From CAYHIW01 sp964356745 (GTDB taxonomy: Bacteria; Patescibacteriota; Microgenomatia; UBA1406; GWC2-37-13): a stretch of 20,902 nt of DNA. Under the pieces are notes generated by a model, which worked only from the letters and a program-made list of their open reading frames with translations, was not told the DNA's origin and ran no database searches. Each line of letters starts with the position of its first letter. The stretch's first letter is position 1. The stretch lies in NCBI GenBank assembly GCA_964356745.1, contig CAYHIW010000015.1, positions 1-20,902 on the forward strand. Reading direction: 5' to 3'. Positions 6,567-13,111 of this stretch are shown here, piece after piece. The translations under genes were made by a program, and so were the position numbers.

Positions 6567-8225
6567 ATGGCAAAACAGATCAAATTTTCAGAAGATGCAC
6601 GACAAAAACTTTCTCGTGGAGTTAATATTTTGGCAAAAGCAGTTGTCACGACTCTTGGACCCAGAGGTCGAAACGTAGCTCTTGATCGTAAATGGGGCGC
6701 ACCAACAGTCGTACACGATGGAGTAACCGTTGCAAAAGAAATTGAATTAGAAGATCCGTTTGAAAATATGGGAGCGCAGCTTGTCAAGGAAGCAGCTTCA
6801 AAAACAAATGATGTCGCAGGAGATGGAACTACTTCCTCAACCCTTCTTGCACAAGCAATGGTAAACGCAGGTCTTAAGAATATTACCGCGGGTGCAAATC
6901 CGATGATACTTAAAAGAGGAATTGAGAAAGCTGTTGCAGAAGTCGTCGAACAGGTCAAAAAAGTATCAAAAAAAGTACCTGCAACTGATTTAGCAGCAGT
7001 TACACAGGTTGCCAAAATTTCGGCAGGAGATGATACTATTGGTGAGAAAATTGCAGAAGCAATAATTAAAGTTGGTAAAGATGGAGTTGTAACAGTCGAA
7101 GAAGGTAAAGGACTTCAGATGGAGATCGAGTACAAAGAGGGTATGGAGTTTGATCGCGGATATGCATCTTCCTACTTCTCAACCGATATGGAGAAAATGA
7201 CGGCTGAGATAAGCGACGCATATGTACTTATTACTGATAAGAAGATTACGGCAGTGTCTGATCTTCTTCCATTTCTTGAGAAGTTTGTGAAAGTATCAAA
7301 AAACCTCGTAATTATTGCTGACGAAGTAGAGGGTGAAGCTCTTGCAACTTTGGTTGTCAATAAAATGAGAGGAACCTTTAATGCGCTTGTTGTCAAAGCT
7401 CCAGGCTTTGGTGATCGTAGAAAAGAAATGCTTGAAGATATCGCCATCCTTACAGGAGGCACCGTTATCTCAGAAGATTTAGGCAAAAAAATTGAAAACA
7501 TCGAGGTCTCAGACTGTGGACGCGCCGATAAAGTATGGGCGGACAAAGAAAACTGTCGTGTAATCGGTGGTAAAGGTGAGAACTCAAAAATTAAAGCAAG
7601 AGTCGCACAGATAAGACGCACAATTGAAGCCGCTACATCTGAGTTTGATCGTGAAAAACTTCAGGAAAGACTCGCCAAGCTTTCGGGTGGAGTAGCAGTT
7701 ATTAATGTTGGTGCTGCAACCGAAGTTGAGATGAAAGAAAAGAAAGAGCGAGTTAACGACGCAGTTGCCGCAACCAAAGCTGCACTTGAAGAGGGAATTG
7801 TTGCAGGAGGTGGCGTCACGCTCCTTCAAGCAAGAAAAGCACTCATTCCTCTTAAGAAAAAAGTAAGTTTTGAAGAGGAAAAAATCGGCGTTGACATTGT
7901 TTACCAAGCTTTAGCAGAACCAGTCAAAACCATCGCTATTAATAGTGGCGCAGATGCCGGTTGGGTTTTGCGCAAAATCGAAGACTCAGCTCAAGCAGAT
8001 TACGGATTTGACGCGGTTACCTTAGAGTTTGGATCCATGCTTAAAAAAGGAGTTGTTGATCCAGCAAAAGTAGTAAGAAGTTCATTAGAAAATGCAGCAT
8101 CTGTTGCAATAATGATTCTTACAACAGAAGCACTTGTAACCGATATTCCAGAAAAGAAATCCGAAACATCGGTTGGTGGCGGAATGCCTGGCGGAATGGA
8201 TGGTATGGGTGGAATGGGCTATTAA
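6567..8225 (+). CDS. groEL: GroEL chaperonin
   Basis: A 552-residue group I chaperonin of full length. Features: N-terminal AKQIKFSEDARQKLSRGV, the nucleotide loop TLGPRGRNVALDR, the ATP-hydrolysis motif VAGDGTTSSTLLAQA, the apical domain with RGYASSYFSTD and the GDRRKEMLEDIAILTGG block, equatorial EEGIVAGGGVTLL, and the flexible C-terminal tail of Gly-Gly-Met repeats (GGGMPGGMDGMGGMGY), which typical bacterial GroEL has. It is in an operon with groES. The stop is just 2 bases from the stop of the convergent DUF378 gene, leaving no room for a separate terminator. Confidence 0.98.
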   Translation: MAKQIKFSEDARQKLSRGVNILAKAVVTTLGPRGRNVALDRKWGAPTVVHDGVTVAKEIELEDPFENMGAQLVKEAASKTNDVAGDGTTSSTLLAQAMVNAGLKNITAGANPMILKRGIEKAVAEVVEQVKKVSKKVPATDLAAVTQVAKISAGDDTIGEKIAEAIIKVGKDGVVTVEEGKGLQMEIEYKEGMEFDRGYASSYFSTDMEKMTAEISDAYVLITDKKITAVSDLLPFLEKFVKVSKNLVIIADEVEGEALATLVVNKMRGTFNALVVKAPGFGDRRKEMLEDIAILTGGTVISEDLGKKIENIEVSDCGRADKVWADKENCRVIGGKGENSKIKARVAQIRRTIEAATSEFDREKLQERLAKLSGGVAVINVGAATEVEMKEKKERVNDAVAATKAALEEGIVAGGGVTLLQARKALIPLKKKVSFEEEKIGVDIVYQALAEPVKTIAINSGADAGWVLRKIEDSAQADYGFDAVTLEFGSMLKKGVVDPAKVVRSSLENAASVAIMILTTEALVTDIPEKKSETSVGGGMPGGMDGMGGMGY

Positions 8226-8227
8226 GC

Positions 8228-8437
8228 TTATTTCTTTTCACCACACATCTTACATAGTGATTTGTGCGTGACAACCTCGTATACCGCTGACAGACCGACT
8301 AAGACATATACAACTTTAAGTACTAATGGCCAAGCTCCAAGAAGCTTGTCGACTAAGTTGAGGTCAAACAATCCGACCAAGCCCCAGTTAAGCGCACCAA
8401 TAAGTACGAGTAGAAATGTTACCTTGTGTAATTTCAT
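8228..8437 (-). CDS. DUF378 small membrane protein
   Basis: A 69-residue protein with two hydrophobic segments, about residues 6-26 (VTFLLVLIGALNWGLVGLF) and 38-56 (LVLKVVYVLVGLSAVYEV). The LIGALNWGLVGLFD block is the hallmark of the DUF378 (YuzA-like) family. The C-terminus ends with CKMC, a possible metal or redox pair. Function unknown. It has its own promoter and one of only two strong SD sequences in the window, which suggests efficient and perhaps regulated translation. It converges on groEL with a 2-base gap. Confidence 0.85.
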   Translation of the reverse strand: MKLHKVTFLLVLIGALNWGLVGLFDLNLVDKLLGAWPLVLKVVYVLVGLSAVYEVVTHKSLCKMCGEKK

Positions 8438-8445
8438 TATCTCTT

Positions 8446-8456
8446 ATCACCTCCTT
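8446..8456 (-). promoter_or_regulatory. Strong Shine-Dalgarno for DUF378
   Basis: AAGGAGGTGAT on the minus strand is fully complementary to the usual 16S 3' end and ends 8 bases before the ATG at 8437. Most genes here have no such site. Confidence 0.8.
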
Positions 8457-8466
8457 CATATTTTTG

Positions 8467-8495
8467 AGTATAGGCTGCTTAAATTTTCATGTCAA
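8467..8495 (-). promoter_or_regulatory. Sigma70 promoter for DUF378
   Basis: On the minus strand TTGACA (8495-8490), a 17-base spacer and TATACT (8472-8467). It predicts a leader of about 24 bases with the SD inside it. It lies back to back with the GH16 promoter. Confidence 0.7.
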
Positions 8496-8503
8496 ACGAT
8501 CTG

Positions 8504-8533
8504 TTGACAAACTGTAATATGACTGAGTATTAT
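8504..8533 (+). promoter_or_regulatory. Sigma70 promoter for the GH16 gene
   Basis: TTGACA (8504-8509), an 18-base spacer and TATTAT (8528-8533). The predicted start is about 6 bases before the ATG at 8546, so the mRNA would have almost no leader; no SD is seen. Confidence 0.65.
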
Positions 8534-8535
8534 TA

Positions 8536-8554
8536 ATTATTCATCATGAATAAT
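8536..8554. repeat. 19-base perfect palindrome across the GH16 start codon
   Basis: ATTATTCAT and ATGAATAAT are exact complements around the single base 8545; the right arm is the start codon and the next codons. Its place directly after the -10 box fits an operator for a repressor, or a hairpin at the extreme 5' end of the mRNA. No protein is known for it. Confidence 0.6.
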
Positions 8555-10165
8555 GAAGTAAAAGTTCGTATTCAACAATTTTTCAAGACTCACCTAGTTT
8601 TATTTCTTCTCTTGCTTCCTTTCGCAGCAATTTTATATTTTGGTATTTTTAAATTGCAGTATGCTGCGACTATTCCACACACTTATCAATTCAATCCAAG
8701 CGATGATGTTTTTGTAAAAGATGGAGATTATGCTAGTCTTAACTTCAATAAGAATTCTTTCTTGAGGACGGGTGAAGTTTCGTCCACATGTTCTGGAACA
8801 AATTGTGCGAGAAAGAACATTTACCTGAAGTTTAATGTTGATAGAGTAGTTGGAGATGTCAAATCGGTTAAATTAAGAATGTTTGTGAGAGATCCAAGTG
8901 GAAGTGCCGGTACTTTATATGCGGTTAACGATAGTAGTTGGACAGAGCAATCATTAACATGGAATAATGCACCAGTGGCTGTTAATGTTCCGCTCAGTTC
9001 TCCTGGAAAAGCCTCAAATAAGTCATGGGTCGAATTTTTCATTCCCGCAACGCTTATGCCTTCAAATGGCGTCTATTCATTTAAGATATCTACCACAAAT
9101 ACCAATATGGTTTCATACGACAGTAAAGAGGCATATTACAAGCCTGTTCTTATTGTTGATTCGGCAGAGGTAATTGTTCCAACGGCAACACCAACGCCAG
9201 TTCCAATTCCAACCTTAACGCCAACACCAACACCTTTGCCACCTCCCCCACCAACAAGCACACCCGTTCCAACAAGCATTCCCACAAGTGCTCCAACACC
9301 AACAAGCGCCCCAGTAGGAGGACTGCCTGGATACACATTGCTTTGGGCGGACGAGTTTAATGGGTCTGTAATTGACAGCACAAAATGGAATGTAGTAACG
9401 GGGACGCTTAGTTATGATAGAGGTTGTTATGTGGCAGGTAACGTAGCTATTGTTGGGGGAAATCTTACTGTAACCACAAAGTATCAGCCTAATATTTGTG
9501 ATTCTCTACGACCTTTCACAACTGGCTATGTGCGTACTACTTCGCCCACAAAGTTCGTAATTAGTCCTACGAATGCAGCTTCGAAGATTGTTCGTCTAGA
9601 GTTTCGGGCACAGTTACCATATATAAAAGGTCTTTGGCCAGCGCTTTGGTCACGAAATCAATTCTCTAGCAAAACCATTGGAGCAGCTGATCCCTACGGA
9701 GAATTAGATCTTATGGAGCGTTACGGAGATGAAACAAACAATATGACATATGCATCTACAAGTTGGTTGGGAAGTAAGTTTAGCGATGGTAAAACAGGCT
9801 ATGTCACAAACCGTAGATGTCCCATTCCAACAGGTGATACAACATTGCAGAATAACTGCGGCGATATAACTACGAGCATGCACGATTATGCGTTAGAAAT
9901 AGATACGAGTAAGGTGAAGCCGGAAGTTCGTTATTTTCTAGACAATAGATTGATAACTGTTCACAATCAAGATACTCAACGTAACGATTCAACATTCCCC
10001 TTTAACGCAGCTGATTGGCTAAAATCCTTAAACAACAATTGGGATTTGCGTATTATGACGCAGGTTGTTAAAGAAGGCGACGCTTATCATACCGCTCCAA
10101 CCATAAGCGGTTATGTTACTCAGGAGCTAAAAGTGGATTATGTTCGTGTCTACAAAAAAAACTAA
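8546..10165 (+). CDS. Membrane-anchored GH16 glycoside hydrolase with CBM96/DNRLRE-like domain
   Basis: A 539-residue exported enzyme. Order: residues 1-40 a signal or signal-anchor helix (LVLFLLLLPFAAILYFGIF); about 45-210 a beta-sandwich of the CBM96/DNRLRE type (DDVFVKDGDYASLNF, then KNIYLKFNVD and SSWTEQSLTWNNAP); about 210-260 a Thr/Pro/Ser linker of TPTP repeats; about 262-539 a GH16 catalytic domain. The GH16 signature is complete, E386-L-D388-L-M-E391, giving nucleophile and acid/base of this retaining family, which cleaves beta-1,3/1,4-glucans, agar or carrageenan. The wording YTLLWADEFNGS at the domain start suggests laminarinase-like members, but the substrate is inferred. It has its own promoter and is divergent from DUF378. 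An extracellular glucanase is notable in a genome this compact. Confidence 0.93.
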   Translation: MNNEVKVRIQQFFKTHLVLFLLLLPFAAILYFGIFKLQYAATIPHTYQFNPSDDVFVKDGDYASLNFNKNSFLRTGEVSSTCSGTNCARKNIYLKFNVDRVVGDVKSVKLRMFVRDPSGSAGTLYAVNDSSWTEQSLTWNNAPVAVNVPLSSPGKASNKSWVEFFIPATLMPSNGVYSFKISTTNTNMVSYDSKEAYYKPVLIVDSAEVIVPTATPTPVPIPTLTPTPTPLPPPPPTSTPVPTSIPTSAPTPTSAPVGGLPGYTLLWADEFNGSVIDSTKWNVVTGTLSYDRGCYVAGNVAIVGGNLTVTTKYQPNICDSLRPFTTGYVRTTSPTKFVISPTNAASKIVRLEFRAQLPYIKGLWPALWSRNQFSSKTIGAADPYGELDLMERYGDETNNMTYASTSWLGSKFSDGKTGYVTNRRCPIPTGDTTLQNNCGDITTSMHDYALEIDTSKVKPEVRYFLDNRLITVHNQDTQRNDSTFPFNAADWLKSLNNNWDLRIMTQVVKEGDAYHTAPTISGYVTQELKVDYVRVYKKN

Positions 10166-10272
10166 GTGAGTTTTGCGATCTCTTCAAATAGAGCTGCACG
10201 AAAATGCTTAGATGTGTCGTCCATGAATGTCTCTTCGGATCTTTGATGATTAGCAGCTAAGTAACCTCTCAT
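10162..10272 (-). CDS. Possible 36-residue small protein
   Basis: An ATG at 10272 preceded by GGTG seven bases upstream opens 36 codons ending just inside the GH16 stop codon on the other strand. The product is charged and soluble (MRGYLAANHQRSEETF, then SKHFRAALFEEIAKLT) with an amphipathic C-terminal helix. It fills the gap of about 155 bases between GH16 and the DUF5661 gene, which otherwise shows only the DUF5661 promoter. Reading further upstream would enter the DUF5661 gene and is unlikely. I do not recognise a family; it may be a chance frame. Confidence 0.35.
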   Translation of the reverse strand: MRGYLAANHQRSEETFMDDTSKHFRAALFEEIAKLT

Positions 10273-10308
10273 TTTTTCACCATTTTTTATTACATTAGTA
10301 TGGCAGTG

Positions 10309-10314
10309 TATAAT
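10309..10314 (+). promoter_or_regulatory. -10 element for the DUF5661 gene
   Basis: TATAAT ends exactly 6 bases before the ATG at 10321, so the predicted start point is the A of the start codon. No SD and no clear -35. Confidence 0.55.
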
Positions 10315-10320
10315 TAAATC

Positions 10321-10584
10321 ATGAGTAAAAAAAGTTTTACAGCCGAAGAGGCAAAACAAATCGGAGAACAATTAGGAATAGACTGGAGCAAGTTTGACGT
10401 TGAGCAGTTTAGAAGTGGGATGGATGTTGAGCTCGAACACGGAACAGTAGATCCAGCAACCAATGTAACGAATGACGATCCATTGACTTGCGGCAAGATC
10501 GCGCTAGCGCATCTTAATGAATTCTCAGATTACTACACGCGCCTTAAGAAGATGGAAGCCGAAGCAGACTCCTCTCAAAAATAA
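10321..10584 (+). CDS. DUF5661 small protein
   Basis: An 87-residue acidic protein that matches DUF5661 by its run EEAKQIGEQLGIDWSKFD, the conserved VELEHGTVDPATNVTNDD, and GKIALAHLNEFSDYYTRL near the end. The family is common in CPR bacteria, archaea and phages and has no known function. The many conserved His/Asp/Glu positions could bind a metal, which is only a guess. It appears monocistronic, with a leaderless-type promoter, and is followed by repeat copy A and the convergent hydrolase. Confidence 0.8.
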   Translation: MSKKSFTAEEAKQIGEQLGIDWSKFDVEQFRSGMDVELEHGTVDPATNVTNDDPLTCGKIALAHLNEFSDYYTRLKKMEAEADSSQK

Positions 10585-10642
10585 ACACCGCCATTCTTCA
10601 TTCACGCCAAGATTATACCATAGAAGTTTTTAAAGTTTAAAA

Positions 10643-10690
10643 GAGTATCCAGGCGAGTGGACGACGTTAGAACCTTTTTGGCTCAGATTT
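10643..10690 (+). repeat. Interspersed repeat, copy A
   Basis: GAGTATCCAGGCGAGTGG followed by ACGTTAGAAC and then CAGATTTGAT. It shares these blocks with the copies at 11459, 11820 and 12717. It overlaps the end of the hydrolase gene by 8 bases. The preceding stretch 10585-10642 holds no plus-strand gene. Confidence 0.6.
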
Positions 10691-11405
10691 GATTAAGAAT
10701 ATCTAATTCTTCTTTATAAACCTGTTGCGTAAGTTCAAACCCCCATGGACTATGATCCTGTCCTTCAAGAATCATTACTTTTCCACCTTTGGATTTAACT
10801 TTTTCAATGACTTGATTTCTCAGCTTCTGACTTATGAATTTATCTTGAGCGCCGTATACTAAATGAATTTTACCTTGATATTGATCTAAGCATTTTAAAA
10901 AATCTCCGTTCTTTGCTTCTTTCCAGAAACTGCCTTTGTATTTTTGTCCACCTTCTTCATACGCTTGATTAAAATCAATCTCAACATCGGATTTCGGATC
11001 AGGTACCCAAAGTAAGATGCAAGGAATTTTGTCTTTTACTCCTGGTTTAGAAGTTGAGATTACCGCCGCGGTTGCACCCATGCTTTGACCAAGAAGAGAA
11101 ACTTTGTACCCTTGATCTAAGTACTTCTTTATGAAGAATACAAGAGCGTCAACCCATTCATTAAAAGATGAATTTAAAAAATCTCCATCGGAATTGCCAG
11201 AATTTGGTTGATCAAATCTTAAAGTAGAAAACCCTTTTTGATCTAAAAGTCTTGCGAAATCTACAAACTGCTTCGCAGATCCGAGGGAAGATCCTCTAAA
11301 GCCATGACACATTATTACAATCTTCTTTTGTGAAGAAGTAGGTTCTGACAGATAACAGAATATTTTCTTACCGTTTATATTCTCAAAAAAAATCTTTTCC
11401 TTCAT
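10683..11405 (-). CDS. Alpha/beta hydrolase (serine esterase/acyl-peptidase-like)
   Basis: A 240-residue alpha/beta-hydrolase-fold protein. Visible: oxyanion-hole strand IVIMCHGFRGSSLG, FSTLRFDQPNSGNSDG, the nucleophile elbow G-Q-S108-M-G, the acid D188 in VYGAQDKFIS and the base H218 in EGQDHSPWG, completing a Ser-Asp-His triad. It is cytoplasmic, with no signal peptide, and resembles short-chain esterases/dienelactone-hydrolase-like proteins; the substrate is unknown. I use the ATG at 11405: the frame is open for 91 more codons upstream, but that part crosses repeat copy B and the divergent DUF1059 gene and is not protein-like. The ATG lies 6 bases after TGC-TACAAT, supporting a leaderless mRNA. 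Confidence 0.88.
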   Translation of the reverse strand: MKEKIFFENINGKKIFCYLSEPTSSQKKIVIMCHGFRGSSLGSAKQFVDFARLLDQKGFSTLRFDQPNSGNSDGDFLNSSFNEWVDALVFFIKKYLDQGYKVSLLGQSMGATAAVISTSKPGVKDKIPCILLWVPDPKSDVEIDFNQAYEEGGQKYKGSFWKEAKNGDFLKCLDQYQGKIHLVYGAQDKFISQKLRNQVIEKVKSKGGKVMILEGQDHSPWGFELTQQVYKEELDILNQI

Positions 11406-11411
11406 GTAAGA

Positions 11412-11420
11412 ATTGTAGCA
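11412..11420 (-). promoter_or_regulatory. Extended -10 promoter for the alpha/beta hydrolase
   Basis: TGC-TACAAT on the minus strand, with exactly 6 bases to the ATG at 11405. No SD. Confidence 0.6.
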
Positions 11421-11458
11421 GAAAGGATCGAATGTCCGCGTCCCTATGAAGCTAAAAA

Positions 11459-11510
11459 GGCGAGTCCAGGTTCGTGGATTATGTTCACGCCTTTTACGCA
11501 CAGATTTGAT
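11459..11510 (+). repeat. Interspersed repeat, copy B
   Basis: GGCGAGTCCAGG opens this copy and TTTTACGCACAGATTTGATC closes it; the middle differs from copy A. It ends directly before a TATACT -10 (11512-11517) that probably serves the DUF1059 gene, so the element may carry promoter parts. Confidence 0.55.
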
Positions 11511-11533
11511 CTTGTATACTGTTACTCTATATT

Positions 11534-11544
11534 GGGAGGTGATC
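11534..11544 (+). promoter_or_regulatory. Strong Shine-Dalgarno for DUF1059
   Basis: GGGAGGTGATC, 4 bases before the ATG at 11549 (8 bases from GGAGGT). With DUF378 this is one of two clear SD sites in the window; TATACT at 11512-11517 is the likely -10, leaving a leader of about 25 bases. Confidence 0.75.
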
Positions 11545-11548
11545 ATAA

Positions 11549-11791
11549 ATGAAGACAATGACATGCAATCAACTAGCCGGTGCCTGTGACATAGAATTTC
11601 ATGCTGAAACTTTTGAAGAAATGGGAGAGATGAGTAAAAAACATGCCATGGAAATGGGTGAAAAGGGAGATAAAGCACACATCGACAAAATGGAAGAAAT
11701 GAAGAATAATTATATGAATAATCCTGAAAAGGTTAAAGAGTGGTTTGAGAAAAAACAAAAAGAATTTGATTCTCTACCCGAAGATAAATAA
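11549..11791 (+). CDS. DUF1059 small protein
   Basis: An 80-residue protein with the DUF1059 pattern: MKTMTCNQLAGACDIEF, then AETFEEMGEMSKKHAMEMG. The two cysteines (C6, C13) and two nearby histidines are conserved in the family and could bind a metal, though no function is established. The C-terminal half is a charged helix rich in Lys, Glu and Met. It has its own promoter and a strong SD, and it is divergent from the hydrolase and flanked on both sides by copies of the short repeat. Confidence 0.8.
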   Translation: MKTMTCNQLAGACDIEFHAETFEEMGEMSKKHAMEMGEKGDKAHIDKMEEMKNNYMNNPEKVKEWFEKKQKEFDSLPEDK

Positions 11792-11819
11792 TTTAAGCTG
11801 TCCTTGTGCTCTAAATTTG

Positions 11820-11890
11820 ACGAGTCCAGGCGAGTGAGAGCTTGCCCTGAGTTTATCGAGGGGACGTTAGAACTTGTTACGCACAAATTG
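11820..11890 (+). repeat. Interspersed repeat, copy C, with nested REP-like palindrome
   Basis: ACGAGTCCAGGCGAGTG and GACGTTAGAACTTGTTACGC flank an inserted unit around 11840-11862 that contains CCCTGAGTTTATCGAGGG. That unit resembles the very widespread REP-like word CCCTGAGCTTGTCGAAGGG, whose translation (CPEFIEG-type peptides) is a common false extension of genes. Compared with copy A, the REP unit interrupts the repeat between CGAGTG and GACGTTAG. The copy ends at the -10 box of the next gene. Confidence 0.65.
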
Positions 11891-11896
11891 TATAAT
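11891..11896 (+). promoter_or_regulatory. -10 element for the HEIGH protein gene
   Basis: TATAAT with 9 bases to the ATG at 11906, so the mRNA would have a leader of only 2-3 bases. It lies at the edge of repeat copy C. Confidence 0.5.
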
Positions 11897-11905
11897 TACT
11901 TCAAC

Positions 11906-12703
11906 ATGGCAGAGTCAGGAAGTGGTGAAACGGGTTTTTCTACTGATGAAAGTGCGTTGGCTTATCTTCAGTCTCATATTCCTCCTGAAGCAGAACGACA
12001 AGTGGTTGACTTAACTCCTTTAAAAACTAAACTATTTGACACTCCCAACACACCATCCCCGGGTCGCCATGAATTTAAAGGTGAGAATGGACTTGCAGTA
12101 TCTTTTGATCTTTTGGACGTTTCTGAAGATGAAAATTACTACCATGATTACTGGCAAAACTTAAAACCTGATAGTACAATCGAGGGAAACTGGAGACCGA
12201 TCTACTACATGCGTGACTTGTATGTAAAATCTTCGAACTTCTCTTATAGTTTGAATCATAACGGAGAAATTTTTTGGTTCCCTGGTTTAAATAGCGGAGA
12301 TTCAGAATTATCTCATGACTATGTAAATCTAGGGAAGAAAAGAATCTATTTATTAGATCAAGATGGATTTTTGGCAAGGCCAATTGATCTTTTGGGATTT
12401 TTTCATGAGATAGGACATATTGAAACATATCCCACTCTCCCAAGAAGCTCTGATTCGTTGTCTCATGGTTATTTAGGCGAGCGTTTGCCATACACAGCAA
12501 AACGTGCAGCTTATCAATTGCAAAGTGAAGAGGCTGCGAACACATGGATGCATAAGCATGTTTGCAAACTATTTGAAGATGTCGGCGTTCCTTTACAAGA
12601 TGTTGAAGATTACTCTCGTCATATGCAACTTAAATCATACCACGATGTATTCAGAAGAAGATTTTTAACTCCTCCTCAGGCACCGATAACTCCTGCTAAG
12701 TAG
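11906..12703 (+). CDS. Uncharacterised protein with zincin HExxH motif
   Basis: A 265-residue soluble protein of no family I recognise. It has a single zinc-protease-type motif, FFH167-E168-I-G-H171, at the end of a hydrophobic helix (RPIDLLGFFHEIGH), and about 40 residues later a helix with SE208-E209-AANTW that could give the third ligand, as in gluzincin and ImmA-like proteins. The part before it is beta-rich and Tyr/Trp-rich. There is no signal peptide or membrane helix. I use the ATG at 11906; the frame is open back to 11804, but that extension is the translated repeat (residues RACPEFIEG) and carries the promoter. A peptidase role is plausible, not shown; it could also be an inactive structural relative. 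Confidence 0.75.
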   Translation: MAESGSGETGFSTDESALAYLQSHIPPEAERQVVDLTPLKTKLFDTPNTPSPGRHEFKGENGLAVSFDLLDVSEDENYYHDYWQNLKPDSTIEGNWRPIYYMRDLYVKSSNFSYSLNHNGEIFWFPGLNSGDSELSHDYVNLGKKRIYLLDQDGFLARPIDLLGFFHEIGHIETYPTLPRSSDSLSHGYLGERLPYTAKRAAYQLQSEEAANTWMHKHVCKLFEDVGVPLQDVEDYSRHMQLKSYHDVFRRRFLTPPQAPITPAK

Positions 12704-12716
12704 ACGCCAAAACTAA

Positions 12717-12760
12717 GTGTCCAGGCTAGTTGAATATGTTGGAACTTATTTTAACCAGCA
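12717..12760 (+). repeat. Interspersed repeat, copy D (degenerate)
   Basis: AGTGTCCAGGCTAGTTG, then ATGTTGGAACTTATTTTAAC, similar in order and spacing to copies A-C. It fills the 47-base gap between the convergent HEIGH gene and SemiSWEET-like gene and runs slightly into the end of the latter. Confidence 0.45.
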
Positions 12761-13041
12761 ATATTACGGAAATAGAGCGTTGATAAAATTGTAAATAGAG
12801 TCATAGTAGCTGCAAGTCCATTACTACCCATAATAAACCTATCTCTTGTAAAAAAACCATGCAAAGAGAATCCTCCTTGAACGAAAAATAAGATGCCTAA
12901 GAAACCAAATGAAAGTCCTGCTGTCTCGTGAGTTTGCCAGATTTGAATAAGTTGTGGCAGTGTCATTAAGGGGTTTACAATACTTACAATCCAAATTATC
13001 TTTGCCCAATGTATTTTTTTAGCAACTTTTTCTCTATTCAT
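12751..13041 (-). CDS. SemiSWEET/PQ-loop small membrane protein
   Basis: A 96-residue membrane protein with three hydrophobic segments, about 13-32, 45-62 and 71-90, the size of one three-helix bundle. The PQ-loop is visible as NPLMTLPQLIQIWQTHETAGLSF, the Pro-Gln pair followed by a polar turn and a conserved Ser, typical of bacterial SemiSWEET sugar transporters, which work as dimers. The sugar, if any, cannot be told. The start at 13041 follows TGC-TATAAT by 8 bases. tRNA-Tyr lies upstream on the same strand. Confidence 0.8.
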   Translation of the reverse strand: MNREKVAKKIHWAKIIWIVSIVNPLMTLPQLIQIWQTHETAGLSFGFLGILFFVQGGFSLHGFFTRDRFIMGSNGLAATMTLFTILSTLYFRNIAG

Positions 13042-13049
13042 TTCTGAAA

Positions 13050-13058
13050 ATTATAGCA
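13050..13058 (-). promoter_or_regulatory. Extended -10 promoter for the SemiSWEET-like gene
   Basis: TGC-TATAAT on the minus strand, 8 bases before the ATG at 13041. GTTAGAACTT, also found in repeat copies A and C, lies directly upstream. Confidence 0.55.
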
Positions 13059-13111
13059 GAAGTTCTAACAGTACTATTGCCTTATAGTTGTTTGGAGTGC
13101 TGGGAAGCGAG

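Noticed and set aside
9136..9381. Minus-strand Gly/Val-rich frames opposite the GH16 gene
   Set aside because: They are the reverse reading of the TPTP linker codons and have no protein-like features.
11406..11678. 91-codon upstream extension of the alpha/beta hydrolase
   Set aside because: It crosses repeat copy B and lies antisense to the DUF1059 gene; the hydrolase fold begins at the ATG 11405 and a promoter box sits just upstream of it.
11804..11905. N-terminal extension of the HEIGH protein in frame from 11804
   Set aside because: These 34 codons translate the interspersed repeat and REP-like unit (RACPEFIEG peptide) and contain the TATAAT promoter box.
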